Below, piece after piece: positions 25,368 through 37,766 of a DNA stretch of 64,000 nucleotides. The DNA comes from Salvelinus alpinus (taxonomy: Eukaryota > Chordata > Actinopteri > Salmoniformes > Salmonidae). Under the pieces are notes generated by a model that worked only from the letters and a program-made list of their open reading frames with translations, was not told the origin of the DNA and did not search any database. The stretch covers positions 34,630,309-34,694,308 of the forward strand of contig NC_092090.1 of the NCBI RefSeq assembly GCF_045679555.1, in the 5' to 3' direction. Positions within the stretch are counted from its first letter, which is position 1, and every line of letters begins with the position of its first letter. Both the position numbers and the translations under genes were made by a program.

Positions 25368-28300
25368 ATGATGTCGGAGTGGCACCTGTCATTGAAGCTG
25401 GTGGATCAGCCCAAATCCACCTTCCACTTCCCTGAGACGATGCCTGGAGACGTGTCTCCCGGCGGCTACCGAGTCTCTACTCTGAAACAGCTCGTTGCAG
25501 CACAGCTTCCTGATTCCCTACCGGACCCCGAACTCATAGGTTTGCATTGCATAAGTGAACAACTCAAATGTGAACTAACTTAGCCAACTTCTGTACCTTA
25601 TTTATGATTTTTGTCTAAAGTTTTTTTAATTTCATATGTCAGAGCTGGTACACTGTGGTCGCAAGTTGAAGGACGACCTGACTTTAGACTCATGTGGGAT
25701 CCAGCCTGGATCCACCCTGCACATCCTCAAAAGGACCTGGCCTGAACCAGAAATCAATCCAGGTGGGTTTTGGCAGACTAACTCTAACCCTCTTAGAAGC
25801 GCCATGTCACTAGACATTTCCATTTATAAGGTTACTTCTATAAAGAACCATAGTAATTTATCTCTCCTGTCTTTCTCCCCTTGTCTGTAGAGCCAGTGAA
25901 CAGGACGACTGCAGCCAGGGAGTTCCGTGTGCTGCAGGCAGCCCTCCACTCCAACTCCACCTACAGAGACTCGGTAATAACATTGTTATGGGGTTGAGAA
26001 TGAAAATGTAGACAGATGTATTTATCAGAAATCCTATTATTTCAGTTACAGTGGGGTCCAAAACGGTTGACAACCTTGATAAAGATGAGCAATGGTGAAT
26101 TTGTAAAATACACTGAACAAAAATATAAACACAACATGTAAAGTGTTGGTCCCATGTTTCATGAGCTGAAATAAAAGATCCCAGAAATGTTCCATACGCA
26201 CAAAAAGCTTATTCCTCAAATGTTGTGATCAAATTTGTTTACATCACTGTTAGTGAGCTTTTCTCCTTTGCAAAGATAATCCATCCACCTGACAGGTGTG
26301 GCATGTCAAGAAGCTGATTAAACAGCATGATCATTACACACGTGCACCTTGTTCTGGGGACAATAAATGGCCACTCCAAAATGTGCAGTTTTGTCACACA
26401 ACCCAATCTGACAGATGTCTCTGTTTTGAGGGGGCATGCAATTGGCATACTGACTGCAGGAATGTCCACCAGAACTGTTGCCAGATAATTTAATGTTGAT
26501 TTCTCTACCCTAAGCTGCCTCCAATGTCATTTTAGAAAATTTGGCAATATGTCCAACTGGCCTCACAACCGCATACCACGTGTATGACATTATGTGGGCG
26601 AGCAGTTTGCTGATGTCAACGTTGTGAACAGAGTGCCCCATGGTGGCGTTGGGTTATGGTATGGGCAGGCATTCGCTACGGACAACAAACACAATTGTAT
26701 TTTATCGATTGCAATTTGAATGCACAGAGATAGCGTGACGAGATCCTGAGGCCCATTGTCCTGCCATTCAGCCGTCATCACCTCATGTTTCAGCAGGATA
26801 ATGCACTGCCCCATGTCGCAAGGATCTGTACACAATTCCTGGAAGCTGAAAATGTCCCAGTTCTTTCGTGGTCTGCATATTCACCTTGCATACTCACCAG
26901 ACATGTCACCCATTGAGCATGTTTGGGATACTCTCGATCGACGTGTAAGACAGTGTGTTCCAGTTCCCGCCAATATCCAGCAACTTCGCACAATCATTGA
27001 AGAGGAGTGAGACAACATTCCACAGGCCACAATCAACAGCCGGATCAACTCTGTGTTACGCTGCATGTGGTAAATGGTGGTCACACCAGATACTGATATA
27101 CTGAGCTATATGTTATGCTCAAAAGAATGGGACAGTTATATTATTTTATACTAATACAATTGGTCAGAGAAAGATAGTTTGTTGAATTAGTAATACTTTT
27201 TTCTCAAAAGGTAGTGTTCAAAATTATTGACACCCCTAAAAATTATTATAAATAAAGTAGTCAAAGGTGTGGTATTTGGTCCCATATTCCTAGCTCGCAA
27301 TGACTACATCAAGCTTGTGACTATACAAACGTGTTGGATGCATTTGCAGTTTGTTTTGGTTGTGTTTTAGATTATTTTGTGCCCAATTGCAATGAATGGG
27401 AAATAATGTATTGTGTCATTATGGAGTCACTTTTTTATTGTAAATAAGAATAGAATATATCGTGATTACGGATAATCCTGAATGAATTGTGAATAGTTAT
27501 GAGTGAGAAAGTTGCATAGGGTCAAAGATCCTACCTCCAAAACATGCTAACCTCTCACCATTACCAATAACAGGGGAGGTTAGCATGTCTTGGGGGTAAG
27601 ATCTTTGATCCTCTGTAAATCTCACTCATCATTATTCATGATTGTTACTTGTTAAATAAGAATATATTTATCTAGGCAATTGTATTAGTATAAAACAATA
27701 GAATTTCACCATTTTTATTTAGCATACAATATAGCTCAGTATTTGAATTATTTACTTTATACGGTCATTATTGCTCTTATTTATCAAGGGTGTCAATCAT
27801 TTCGGACCCCACTGTATATAACTTAATTTGCTTCCCCAGGTGTTTAAGATGCTGACTAATAAGGAGTCTCTAGATCAGATCATTGTGGCCACGCCAGGGC
27901 TGAGATCTGACCCGGTAGCGCTAGGCAAGTACTGATTAGCCCTGCCCGTTATGACGTGACATCATCCTAACCATGTCACCAAGGAGGTTATGTCTTACAA
28001 TGCTATTCTTCTGAATCTTGCAGGAGTGCTCCAAGACAAAGATCTATTTGTGCAATTCACAGACCCGAACATGCTGGATGTGTAAGTGTTTTTGTTCCAT
28101 ATACTGTAGAATGACTTTGTCATACCATGTTGTGAATGAGTAACTATACTGTGGATTTGTGACATTAGGCATAATACAAAAGTATTGAATGTTTTGCCTT
28201 GCAGGTTGATCAGTTCTCACCCAGCCTTGGTCAATGCCATCATCCTGGTCCTCCACTCAGTGGCTGGCAGCATGCCTGCTCAGTCCAGCGCCGGCTCCTC

Positions 28301-29559
28301 CCGCAACGTCTCCTCCAGCTCCTACAGTGACATGCCAGGTGAGTATCACACTGGTGAACACTACAGGGTTGTGTTCAATAGAGCAGACCGTAAAAGAATG
28401 GTTTGCAACGGAAAACAAAAATCTCTGATCTTATTGCACAAGGTTCAGGTAGCACCTATCTGTTTCTTATTTTTCAAAACGTTTAGTCCCTACTGGACAC
28501 GACCAAGTAATGGCCACATCGGTCTGTCACTCACCATCACAAAGACTGGAACATGTATGACATTTGCTTTGTCTTGTCTGCAGGAGGGTTTATGTTTGAG
28601 GGCATGTCTGATGATGATGAAGATTTCCAATCGGTGAGTCAATCTAGCTGGATTGAGATTAAAATGTAAATATAGATGGAGTATAGCTAACACCATTGCT
28701 ATGTGTGTAACTAGGGAAATCCGGCAGGCCCATCCAACCGAACCGGGGGCCCAGCAGGAATGCGGCCTGTGTCCCTTGGCCATAGTGGAGCTACAGGCCC
28801 TCGACCCATAACACAGAGTGAGCTGGCCACTGCCCTGGCCCTGGCCAGTACTCCTGAGAGCAGTGCTGTTACTCCCACTGCAGGGGCTCAGGTAAAGAAT
28901 GGCCCATAATCCTCCCTCAACACACACAAACACACTCCTCTACCAGTGACACAGAACAGACACTTTCGCTTCTAGCTGCGTGCCCTTTGTTCTGTGTTGC
29001 AGCAGGACCCCTCATCTGGAGTGCCTCCCACGCCAGCAGGGACTCCTGTCAGCAATGACCTTTTCAGCCAGGCACTGCAGCAGGCTCTGCAGGCCTCCAG
29101 CATGTCCGGCATGTCCTCTCTGCAGGTCAGTCTCTTCTCCTTTCCCCCTCTCCTCTACTCTCTCATTCCCTCTCCTCTCACTGTGCTACAGGAGCCGCGA
29201 GGACAGACCAGATCCACAGGTCTCGACCTTTAAAGGACAACACTGTGGATAGAAGCTGTGCTGTTAATCATACTGCCTGGAGCAATGGCACTCGCTGCGC
29301 TTCTATTTGGTCTCTCTCTAGCTGGAGTAATGACGGCCTAAACTTCAACGTCTCTGACTGTGTGTTTTGGTCTGTTTGCCAGTAGTTTTAAGGCTAGCTT
29401 TGTTCTACTGTCTTATAGGGGCGTTGGCAGTCCCAGCTGCAGCAGCTGAGAGACATGGGGATCCAGGATGAGGAGCTGATGTTACGGGCGCTGCAGGCTA
29501 CAGACGGGGACATTCAGTCAGCTCTGGAGCTCATCTTCGCTGGAGGGCCAGGACTCTGA
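25368..29559 (+). CDS. ubl7: ubl7, ubiquitin-like protein 7 (complete, ten coding exons)
   Basis: UBL7 carries an N-terminal ubiquitin-like domain and a C-terminal UBA domain and is thought to act as a ubiquitin/proteasome adaptor. Coding exons: 25368-25539, 25643-25762, 25891-25973, 27840-27924, 28024-28081, 28205-28338, 28584-28633, 28715-28891, 29003-29125 and 29419-29559. Together they give 1143 bp, or 380 residues, the same length as I recall for human UBL7. Visible blocks are [19 protein letters not shown] (ubiquitin-like), [72 protein letters not shown], and the UBA domain [20 protein letters not shown]. All exon phases agree. The exon ending at 27924 requires a GC donor. There are two adjacent start ATGs (25368 and 25371); I took the first. 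Intron 4 holds nested transposons. Confidence 0.93.
26049..27814. mobile_element. DNA transposon with long inverted repeats, in ubl7 intron 4
   Basis: The ends CAGTGGGGTCC and GGACCCCACTG are perfect inverted repeats flanked by TA (26047-26048 and 27815-27816). The inverted similarity continues inward for roughly 150-200 bp: ATACTGAGCTATAT near 27098 pairs with ATATAGCTCAGTAT near 27730. The left arm is split by a Tc1 insertion. The centre (about 27521-27612) contains a hairpin built on AACATGCTAACCTC and its complement. No transposase of its own was seen. Confidence 0.75.
26111..27096 (+). mobile_element. Tc1-like transposon nested in the above element, internally deleted
   Basis: It begins CACTGAACAAAAATATAAAC after TA and ends right after the transposase terminus (stop at about 27094), again before TA. 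Its plus-strand fragments include [25 protein letters not shown] and [14 protein letters not shown], with frameshifts and a missing N-terminal half. It is of the same family as the copy at 61274-62686. The far terminal repeat is missing. Confidence 0.8.
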
Positions 29560-29789
29560 GCCAAGCCAGGGCCCTGAGAGAGGAGAGTGCAGGGGGAAAC
29601 GTCTCTACACAGACCCAAGCTGATGGCTCTGGTCATTCTGCCATTAGGCTGTGATATGGACACTTATATGGACACAATGCTTCAGACATGAAGACCTCAT
29701 TACTACTCCTCTACCCTTTCATACACAGCCTAAATGGAACAACCTTTAAATGGCTGGCAAAACATTTCTTCTTTTTGTTTTTGACTTGT

Positions 29790-29795
29790 AATAAA
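29790..29795 (+). terminator. ubl7 polyadenylation signal
   Basis: A canonical AATAAA 231 bases after the ubl7 stop codon, in AT-rich sequence. It is the first such hexamer downstream of the gene. Confidence 0.75.
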
Positions 29796-30914
29796 GATAA
29801 ACATGTACCTTATCTACCCCTGAATCTGACTGACTCATTTAAAGGAGGTTTGGTGTTAGCCCCTGAAGGCTTTAATCTCATCGCTGTGTGAATATATACA
29901 TAATCAAAGAGGGCTGTGTTCTACCAGAAATCTTCGTTTTGTTTCAGACACTAACATTGACTCAGATCTGCTATAAAATATGGATTGGAAGAAAGCAGCG
30001 TTGATACTACCTCTTGAGTCTAATTGTAATTCATACAGTTGTACACTAGGTGGCAATGTATAACCACTTACCATAGTTCCTTTGCAATTCCATTCAATAG
30101 AGAAATAAGTAGAAAGTAGATATTTGACAAATATGGCTAGCTAATGTTTGAACTGTTTCAGTTGGGCTGCCAGATCAATAAACACAATGTAAATACTAGT
30201 ATTAGACTATTTTGTGGTTTGATAAAAAGCTCATCCAACATGTATGAGATGTATTACATTTTTACAGCTGACATTATGCAAACATTGTACTGTAGAAGGA
30301 TGTTATTGTGTCTGAGCTGAATACGGTCGCTACGAGCAAAGGGGCTTGCTCTTTATTTCAAATGGGCTTGCTCTTTAAACAACCAGACCCATTTTGTGAA
30401 CTGCTTTGTCTCATTGTCTCCCATTGGGGTGCTGTGGAAGAAGAGGACAAATTGTGTGCCCCCTCACCCTACCATTCTCAATCTTCAGTAATTGCCCTGC
30501 TTAGTTTTAGAACTGCTTCTTGGTGCATGCGGCTGCTCAATCAGTGAACGGCCCTTTCATGAGCGCAGCACCCAAACAGTCCTTTGTGTCTTTCCGTCCC
30601 AATTACCATTTTACATCCCATGCACACCTGCAGGCAATTTCCCTCTGAATATCTCCTACAGAGTTTCAAAAGTGAGGTCTCCCCCTGGACTCTTCAAAAC
30701 TACTTCAAATTATGTCGAGTCTTCAATTGGTTAATACAACATTTGATTGCCTTTCAAGCTAATTTAAGTAAATAATGATGCACCATAGGAATTGATTTAC
30801 TGTAGGCTTATTAGACAATATATTGGTGTTCTTTGTTTGATAGATCACGTTAAAAGCATTACTGTAATGGTAGAGGTATTGTGATTATTAAACAGAAACT
30901 GTTTATTCTGCTGG
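29796..30914. other. Intergenic between ubl7 and the retrovirus; nothing recognised
   Basis: This is unique-looking AT-rich sequence. No exon, RNA gene or repeat family was recognised. Confidence 0.5.
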
Positions 30915-31581
30915 TGTAGGAGTAGGTGACATATGTGGGTAGATATCACACTGTTGGACAGTAGACAGGAGTATACTGGAAGGTAGTATAAGAGAGCAGA
31001 TGTGAGTGCATTTGCCATTCTGGTAAATACAGGAAACCAAAGATTAGCAGATGGTGTAGTAGTGTAGTGGTAACATAAGATACATGGATAACATATAAAT
31101 ATAAAAGATAGCTGAACATTAAAGTAACGAACCACATGTTAACATGGGTCATGGGACCGTGGTGATGGAGGTCTACTAAGGGACGTTCTGACCCTCTGAC
31201 CCTTGTAGATTCTCCATTGTGCTGACATACATGTCAGACAGAGTGGCGCCTAAAAGCAATTGGACACTAGACATATGGTCTGACAATTCTATTACAAACA
31301 TACATGTCAGACAGAGTGGCGCCTAGAGGTAATTGGACACTGGGATAGAGGGTCCAGCCACTATTATAAACAAATTGAAAGCAGATGGTGGTGAATGACT
31401 TCATAGGGGATGGACAATACTATGTGTGTATAAATAGAGTAGCTGGAGTTCTGAGAAAGGGTGTGTTCCGCGGGGTGTGTTCCGCGGGGACATGCCAGTG
31501 GGCTGTACAGTTGTAATAAAGAGCATGTTTGATTTTAAAAGTTCTGGTAAGCGTTGTATTTGAAAATGATTTTCCACGACA
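30915..31581 (+). repeat. 5' LTR of the endogenous retrovirus
   Basis: Begins TG and ends CA. U3 contains a duplicated block starting ACATACATGTCAGACAGAGT (31225 and 31298, spaced 73 bp). A TATA box (TATAAATAGAG) is near 31430, followed by a duplicated GTGTGTTCCGCGGGG (about 31459-31490) and an AATAAA signal at 31515-31520. By eye it is identical to the 3' LTR. Confidence 0.95.
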
Positions 31582-31585
31582 TATT

Positions 31586-31603
31586 TGGCGAGCTTGGCCA
31601 GGA
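31586..31603 (+). promoter_or_regulatory. Candidate retroviral primer binding site
   Basis: TGG starts four bases after the LTR end, the expected place for a site complementary to a tRNA 3' CCA. I could not identify the tRNA. Confidence 0.5.
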
Positions 31604-32220
31604 GTGACAGGGACGGAGATGTTCTTGGCTGACGGGTTCTTTGGACAATCTAAACAAACAGAGGTGGCCACCCAACTATATACGGTAAGCAAGTTCTTAC
31701 AATAGTTGAAATGTTTGTGTAGATTGCTTCAGAGTCCTGTCTCAGCGGGAGGAATGTCATGTAGGTCTCTCTCTCAAATTTCCTAAAAACGATAAAAACG
31801 AAAGAACTTTTGAATTCAAATAAATGTGCATGCATGTGTGAGTTTGGGTTTTGTATGAATGCGCATGTCTAGAGATTGAGTGAACTGGAACTGTGAACTT
31901 TGATTGTGTCGGGTGTTTGGCTGGGGGGAGCGGGCATTTGTTCTGGTTGGACTGCTCGAGACAGGTTCATGTGTCTGGTTTGATTGGGGGAGTTGTTCCG
32001 TCTGATTCTGCTTGGCCGGGTTCGACCGTATCAGGATCTGTTTTGGGATGTGCGTAAACACACCTCAGTCAACCTGAGCGGGCGACTCGTGTCGGGTGTG
32101 TGTGATTCGGACTGCCCCTCTCGTCGGACCATTCATTTTGAGCAGCCTTGTGTGGGCTGATCGGCGCAACTGTTTGTACTCTCTAGTTGAGCGGCTGGGC
32201 TCAGGCGCAGGGCTACAACT

Positions 32221-32568
32221 AGTAGCTGATACGGTCAAAGCATAAATCAGTAGGTTGTAGGAAAACGTTGGCCCGATTGTGCGACGTTCAACTGCAAAAG
32301 TAGCTTATACAGTCAAAGCATAAATCAGTAGGTTGTAGGAAAACGTTGGCCCGATTGTGCGACGTTCAACTGCAAAAGTAGCTTATACGGTCAAAGCATA
32401 AATCAGTAGGTTGTAGGAAAACGTTGGCCCGATTGTGCGACGTTCAACTGCAAAAGTAGCTTATACGGTCAAAGCATAAATCAGTAGGTTGTAGGAAAAC
32501 GTTAGCCCGATTGTGCGGCGTTCAACTGCAAAAGTAACTTATACGGTCAAAACATAAATCAGTAGTTA
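32221..32568 (+). repeat. 78-bp tandem repeat in the retroviral leader
   Basis: Units start at 32221, 32299, 32377 and 32455, with a partial fifth at 32533. Each carries GTCAAAGCATAAATCAGTAG and CGTTGGCCCGATTGTGCG. The units differ at only a few bases. A diverged piece of the same unit recurs at about 32606-32667. The array is non-coding and lies in the 5' leader of the element. Confidence 0.93.
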
Positions 32569-33668
32569 AATAAATATTCATAGTTTCCGCTCTGAAAGGA
32601 GGACTGTATGAGTGAAGTAGTAGGTGCAGGAAAAACGTTGGCCCGATTGTGCGGCGTTCAAATGCAAAAGAAATCCTGCGAATAAAAAACCGCTCTGTCT
32701 AGCTACCAGGGTTTGGTAATTCAGTAGGTCACGCCACAATACTACTCTAATAATAGAAGAAAAGATAAGTATTGGGGGTTGAATAGGATATGAAGACAAG
32801 CTGATCCGATTAGACAGTAGTCTCGTCATATTGTAGAAGTCTAGGCTTATGTAGGAGGAAGTGAATTAAGTCAATAAAGAAAGACTGAGTTGTTTTGAGG
32901 TAAAAACAAAGGGATTGAATGAACGGATGAAACATAAAAGGATGAATGATAATGTTGTAAGAAATGAGTAGATCTGTGTAAAAATAGAAGATTAGGAAGG
33001 AAAGACAAGTTGTGTGTGTGTGTAGGCAGAACGTCCAGGAGAGGGAGCGCGCAGCTCTCCTGTGACAGAGTAGAGTTGATGAAGGGTGTCGTTAACTGCT
33101 ATTAGGCAGAGGGAAAGAAGTTAAGAAACATCGAAGTAAAATAAGTTATAAGCAAGGATAAAAACACTGATGTGATAAAGTAGTAAGCGACCATAGTAAA
33201 ATTACTAAAAAGGTATCAAAATAAATAATGAATAAAAATAATTAAAGAGGAGTTAACCGAATAGTATAATATGAATAGAACAGTGTGGTAACAAAACAGA
33301 AAGTAGAATCGTTGATAAAATGAAATTGTACTATAAAGTTAAAAACGAATCTAGGTTAGTTAAGATAAATAGTGATAAATAGTGAAATTCAGGACAGATT
33401 AAGGATTCACGAACGGTGTAACAAAGGAAGAGGAAAAAACAGGCCGTCGATCACTCTGTGTCTACAGAAGCTACGGTCTAAAAATAGCCTGCAGGGTAGA
33501 CAGCGGTGCAAAATGGAGTGGCCAGGATAAAAAGGAGAACAGGGGTGGCTTGACTCACTAGTAAATTGACCATAGGATCAAACAATAAGAATATGGAGAA
33601 GAGGTAAGAAAGTAGAGACAAAATAAATAAATATAGGTAATAGTAAGACGTTAGATAGAGATCTTAAC

Positions 33669-33841
33669 AGAGCGGGCAGTGGACCTGTGTGGCTCAGTTG
33701 GTAGAGCATGGTGCTTGCAACGCCTGGGTTGAGTGTTCAATTCCCACGGGGGGACCAGGATGAATATGTATGAACTTTCCAATTTGTAAGTCGCTCTGGA
33801 TAAGAGCATCTGCTAAATGACTTAAATGTAACGTAAATGTA
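33669..33841 (+). repeat. tRNA-derived SINE inserted in the retrovirus
   Basis: Head with A box TGTGTGGCTCAGTTGGTAGA and B box GTGTTCAATTCCC, and body GTAAGTCGCTCTGGATAAGA followed by GCATCTGCTAAATGAC. The flanks ATCTTAA at 33661-33667 and 33842-33848 form a 7-bp target duplication. It is not a functional tRNA gene, because no cloverleaf 3' half is present. Confidence 0.85.
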
Positions 33842-36800
33842 ATCTTAAAAATTGATTAGAACTGTAACAACAAACCAAATGAATAAATAATGATATCTGT
33901 AAAGGAAAAAAAAAAAAACAGTGATATTTGAAGTACTGTACTAGAATAAGACATTAAGTAATCTGTAGTATTCAGAAATAATGTATGTACTGTATAGAGT
34001 AGGCTTCGATAAAAGAAATTAAGTGATGTGACAAATGAATTATTAATTGGAAAGGAGATTGGCTCTACCTCAGAAAAATAGTAAATAAAAGGTGTAGAAA
34101 TACATGGGAGTATTTAGGAAAAATAAATAAATAAATAGTCGCATGGGACCAAAATGTGAAGCTCGATTTGCAGGCGTTCTGATGTCAACATTCTATCATC
34201 AGAAAATACATTGCGATGAGGTTGTGTGTGTGGTTCCTCTAGTCCTCGCAGACGTGCGGGTGATTGGCAGAACTATTGACAAAATCTAAGAACCAATAAG
34301 AAAATAGCTCTCTGTTCTGGATATAGGTATATCGGGTATGAGGAAAATTAGTGTAAGGTGACACTATAACTTAGTGCAGTAGCAGGAAATGCCACTATAC
34401 AAGAGTTTATATCCTTGTCAAAATAACAAACAACTAATCGGTTTGAGGTTAGTGAGAATGGAATTTTTTACTTGGCGGTGTATAGTCTTTGAGCGAACAA
34501 TGAGTGTTTCATAGAGATTACAGTTTATATGTGGTCAAGAAGACGTATTAGATCACGTTTGACTTGACATCATCTAGTAGAGTACAGATGGGATTTTAAT
34601 TGTTAGGCATTCTATACCGTCATTCTTTGAAAACTGATAAGACGTTTATGGAATAAAAATTATTTGCTGATTAAAAGGTAACATTGTGAATATTACGATA
34701 TGTATGCTTTCTTTTCCAGAAAGAATAAGGAAAGAAAAAAAAAGGTTTTTAATCTTCTCTGGTCAAAATGTCATTGGAGACTGCATTACTGTGGAAAGCA
34801 GTTAGTTAAAGTCAGCCGCTTTAAAAATAAAAATATCTGGATAAGGCTAAAAAATGGAGTTCTGGATAAGTGAGTCCAGTTCCTTTGTGTTATTGGCTTA
34901 TGGTTCAATAGTAAGTACACCATGTACTGGGAATGAATATGCATTAGTAGATTTATTGGAAGGGTTTTTTCCAATTCAGTTTCAAATTGGGTATGCAAAA
35001 GGTAGGGAAATGTTTTCTGAAAAATGTATTTGAATTGTTTCTAAAGAAAGGGGATTGGAAACATTTTAATGGTGTCAAAATGCCCTGAATCCTAAGAATT
35101 TCCTGTGAAAGACTGATCACCTTTTACTAGAAATTGTTGAAACAGGTGGGATTTACTTGTAAAATGTTTAAAAGACACCAGGCTCTATTCAAACTGTATA
35201 ATTACTTTGAATATCTATTATGTCCCTGGGAAAATTATGAAGAGTTGTACCCTTAAATTGAATAAGTTATTCGAATAGGTTTATTTTAATTTTAATTTTG
35301 ATATAACATGGGTTCATGGGTAAAACTATCAGTTCCTTGGGGTTATGGTCTTTGGATAAATACACAAATGTGTTTTGTTCATTATGCATATAAAAAGTGT
35401 TGAAAGTTATTCTAAAAGGGTTTATTGGAGTGTGGGTTTCTGTAAGGGTTTTGTTGATAAAAACATCATCTATAATTCATCTGAGAGAACACTGGTGGAA
35501 TAAGGGAGTTATCATAAGAAGGTGACGTCAGAATGCTTTAAGGCATGGGAGAGAATATCACCACAAGTGGGTGTGGAGATCAAACCCACCCTAACCGACT
35601 GAACAGTGAGGGACAACTGTGTCTGATGACCTGTGAACTGTATCTAAAAAAAAGACATGCTGAAATTATGTTATATTTGTTGGGAGAATAATGACTTAAG
35701 GTTATTGGGGTACTGATTTTTTTATTATCAGGCCACTCATGAGAGAAACTGAGACAAAAGGGCTATTGGGAAAATAGATAGTACTGGTATTTAAAGTGTT
35801 TAGTATAAATGTTAATTATTAAAGGGATGATGTGTATTGAATAGATGAGGTCATATTTGAGTTAAAGGTAACACTAAGGACTGTTATCCTGAATATTGGA
35901 TTGGGAAAAGTATTTCAAAAAGAACTGTTTAGTTATTTGGATATAGAACTGTTTAACGTTAATAGGCCTAGGGAAGCTCTGGAAACTAATCCTGAGACAA
36001 GGTGGTTGACAAAACTTACAGAATTTTAGATTAAAGGTTTTTTGTTTCTTTCGTTTTATAATGTCATTGGAATTGGAATGATAAAATGTAATGTTTAATT
36101 GAATAAAAAGGTAGTCTGTTGTGCGAAGATACCCATGAATGAAGAAGAAAGAGACCAACAATAACTTGGGCATAGAATGACACGGATGGATGTTTTCTCC
36201 AGGTTTCATTTCTTTACAAATAGTGATAATATTGCACATGTGCAATAATTATTATAATTTTATTTTTATTTTTTTTCTCTTTTTCTCGTTTGGTCAATTT
36301 ATTTTTGTTTTGAGGAACATAAGGTTGTGTATATGTTCCTGAGGAGGGACTGATATAAATGATATATAAATTGACTTAAGGATGTTTTAAGTATGTATCA
36401 AACAATGGCAGTTATGGGTTAGGGGACTTATAAATGAAGGTAATGGTAGTAAAGGGGTGTTATTTCTAGAAATATGTATAAAAATAGAGATAATTCACAG
36501 AAAAGGAAAGACAGCTGGCTGTGTAAAATATAGGGACAATTCTAAAAGTAAATAGAACAATTCACATATCTAAAGATATGGTAAAAAGAATAAGTGGTGG
36601 CATTTTGAACATTAGAGCAAAAGTTTAAGAAACTTATGACATAGTTTTGTTAGGATTGGATATTCTTCCAACTGGAAGACGCTTGACTGATTACATGTTA
36701 TTTTACAGCAGTTGCCGTAGGGACCATCATTTAACTATCATTATGAATATTTCTGTGGCAGGAGGCCAGGTATTGAGGCAGAATGTTTACATAGGGCTGT

Positions 36801-37766
36801 TATTAAAAATTAAGATTTAGTGATCTTGCTATAAGAAGGAAGTCTGTTGTCAGGGAATAACCCATGTGTTAGTGTGTATGTCCTCAGGAAAAAACAGCCA
36901 GAAATGGAAGGGCTTGGGCTGCATTCTGGAGATTGAGTGTACATCAAGATACACCAGGCTGGTGGTATACTTCTTACAACACTGCAGTGGTAAAGTTCTT
37001 TATGTCTCTCTTTGGTGGGTGCATAAGTCTCACGAGAAGTAAGGTCCAGCTGAATAATGGGTGAGCTTGAAAACACCATGACAGAGGATGTGGAATCAGA
37101 GAGAGAAAGAGAGAGAGATTAGATTCCACTATAGACATACTGGGTTGAGTTTGGAGGCTACTTGTTTTATTTTTAATACATCATATGAAAGAGAATGGAT
37201 GATAGGATATTATACTCTAAACAAACATGTTAAAGGGATTGATATGAAAGCATATACAGTGTTGAATTAATTCAAGAAGAGAGAATGTTAATTGTAGGTT
37301 ATGCACATGATTATCAGTTGAAATGGAGTAGATGGGAAACTAAGTAAAAATGACATGATTTGGGAACACCTCTCAGAACCTGTGGCCGAAAGGGGAAGAC
37401 TGGGTGGAAGCATGAGGAAGCTTTTTAGGGCTTTTATTTTTGTGGAGTCCAGCAGAAAAGTATCCTGGAGGCATAGAGTCAGGTAAAGAGAGAGTGGGAA
37501 TTGTCATGGTCTCAGATTTCAGTTTGCATGAATATATTTATGCATAACACATAACATTGTCAATGCTGTTATGTTTTGTCTGTTGTTTTCCAAGTCTTAT
37601 GTTTAGGTAACCAGAAGGAGAGGGGTTCGCCAGCTTCAGCTGGAATGTCTGTTTGTTGTGTGATGAGTGATGGAAGTAAGAGGATGTATGGTGCAATCTT
37701 AGACCAGAGGCCATAAGTCTCTAAGTATGAATGCTTCACAGAAAGTAGGCAGAAACCTGAACCAGG

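Larger units (their letters stand above)
31604..37700 (+). other. Retroviral interior where gag-pol would lie; no coding region recognised
   Basis: About 6 kb, strongly AT-rich, with stops in all frames; the longest plus-strand frames are short. I see no zinc knuckle, protease DTG or polymerase YxDD. Apart from the 78-bp repeat and the SINE, I see nothing that can be named. Rapidly diverged or replaced sequence is likely. Confidence 0.5.

Noticed and set aside
32221..32568. CRISPR-like array of 78-bp units
   Set aside because: The units are contiguous tandem copies without unique spacers, and they lie in the leader of a vertebrate retrovirus.
33683..33760. Possible tRNA gene from A and B box sequences
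   Set aside because: The promoter boxes belong to a SINE head. The downstream sequence is SINE body, and target duplications flank the whole unit. The same applies to 3389, 5386 and 56223.
35874..36245. 123-residue minus-strand frame inside the retrovirus
   Set aside because: It is antisense to the element, AT-rich, and shows no domain; probably a chance frame.
36236..36250. Palindrome ATTGCACATGTGCAAT as a regulatory site
   Set aside because: Too short to support by itself in AT-rich retroviral sequence; no partner motifs nearby.
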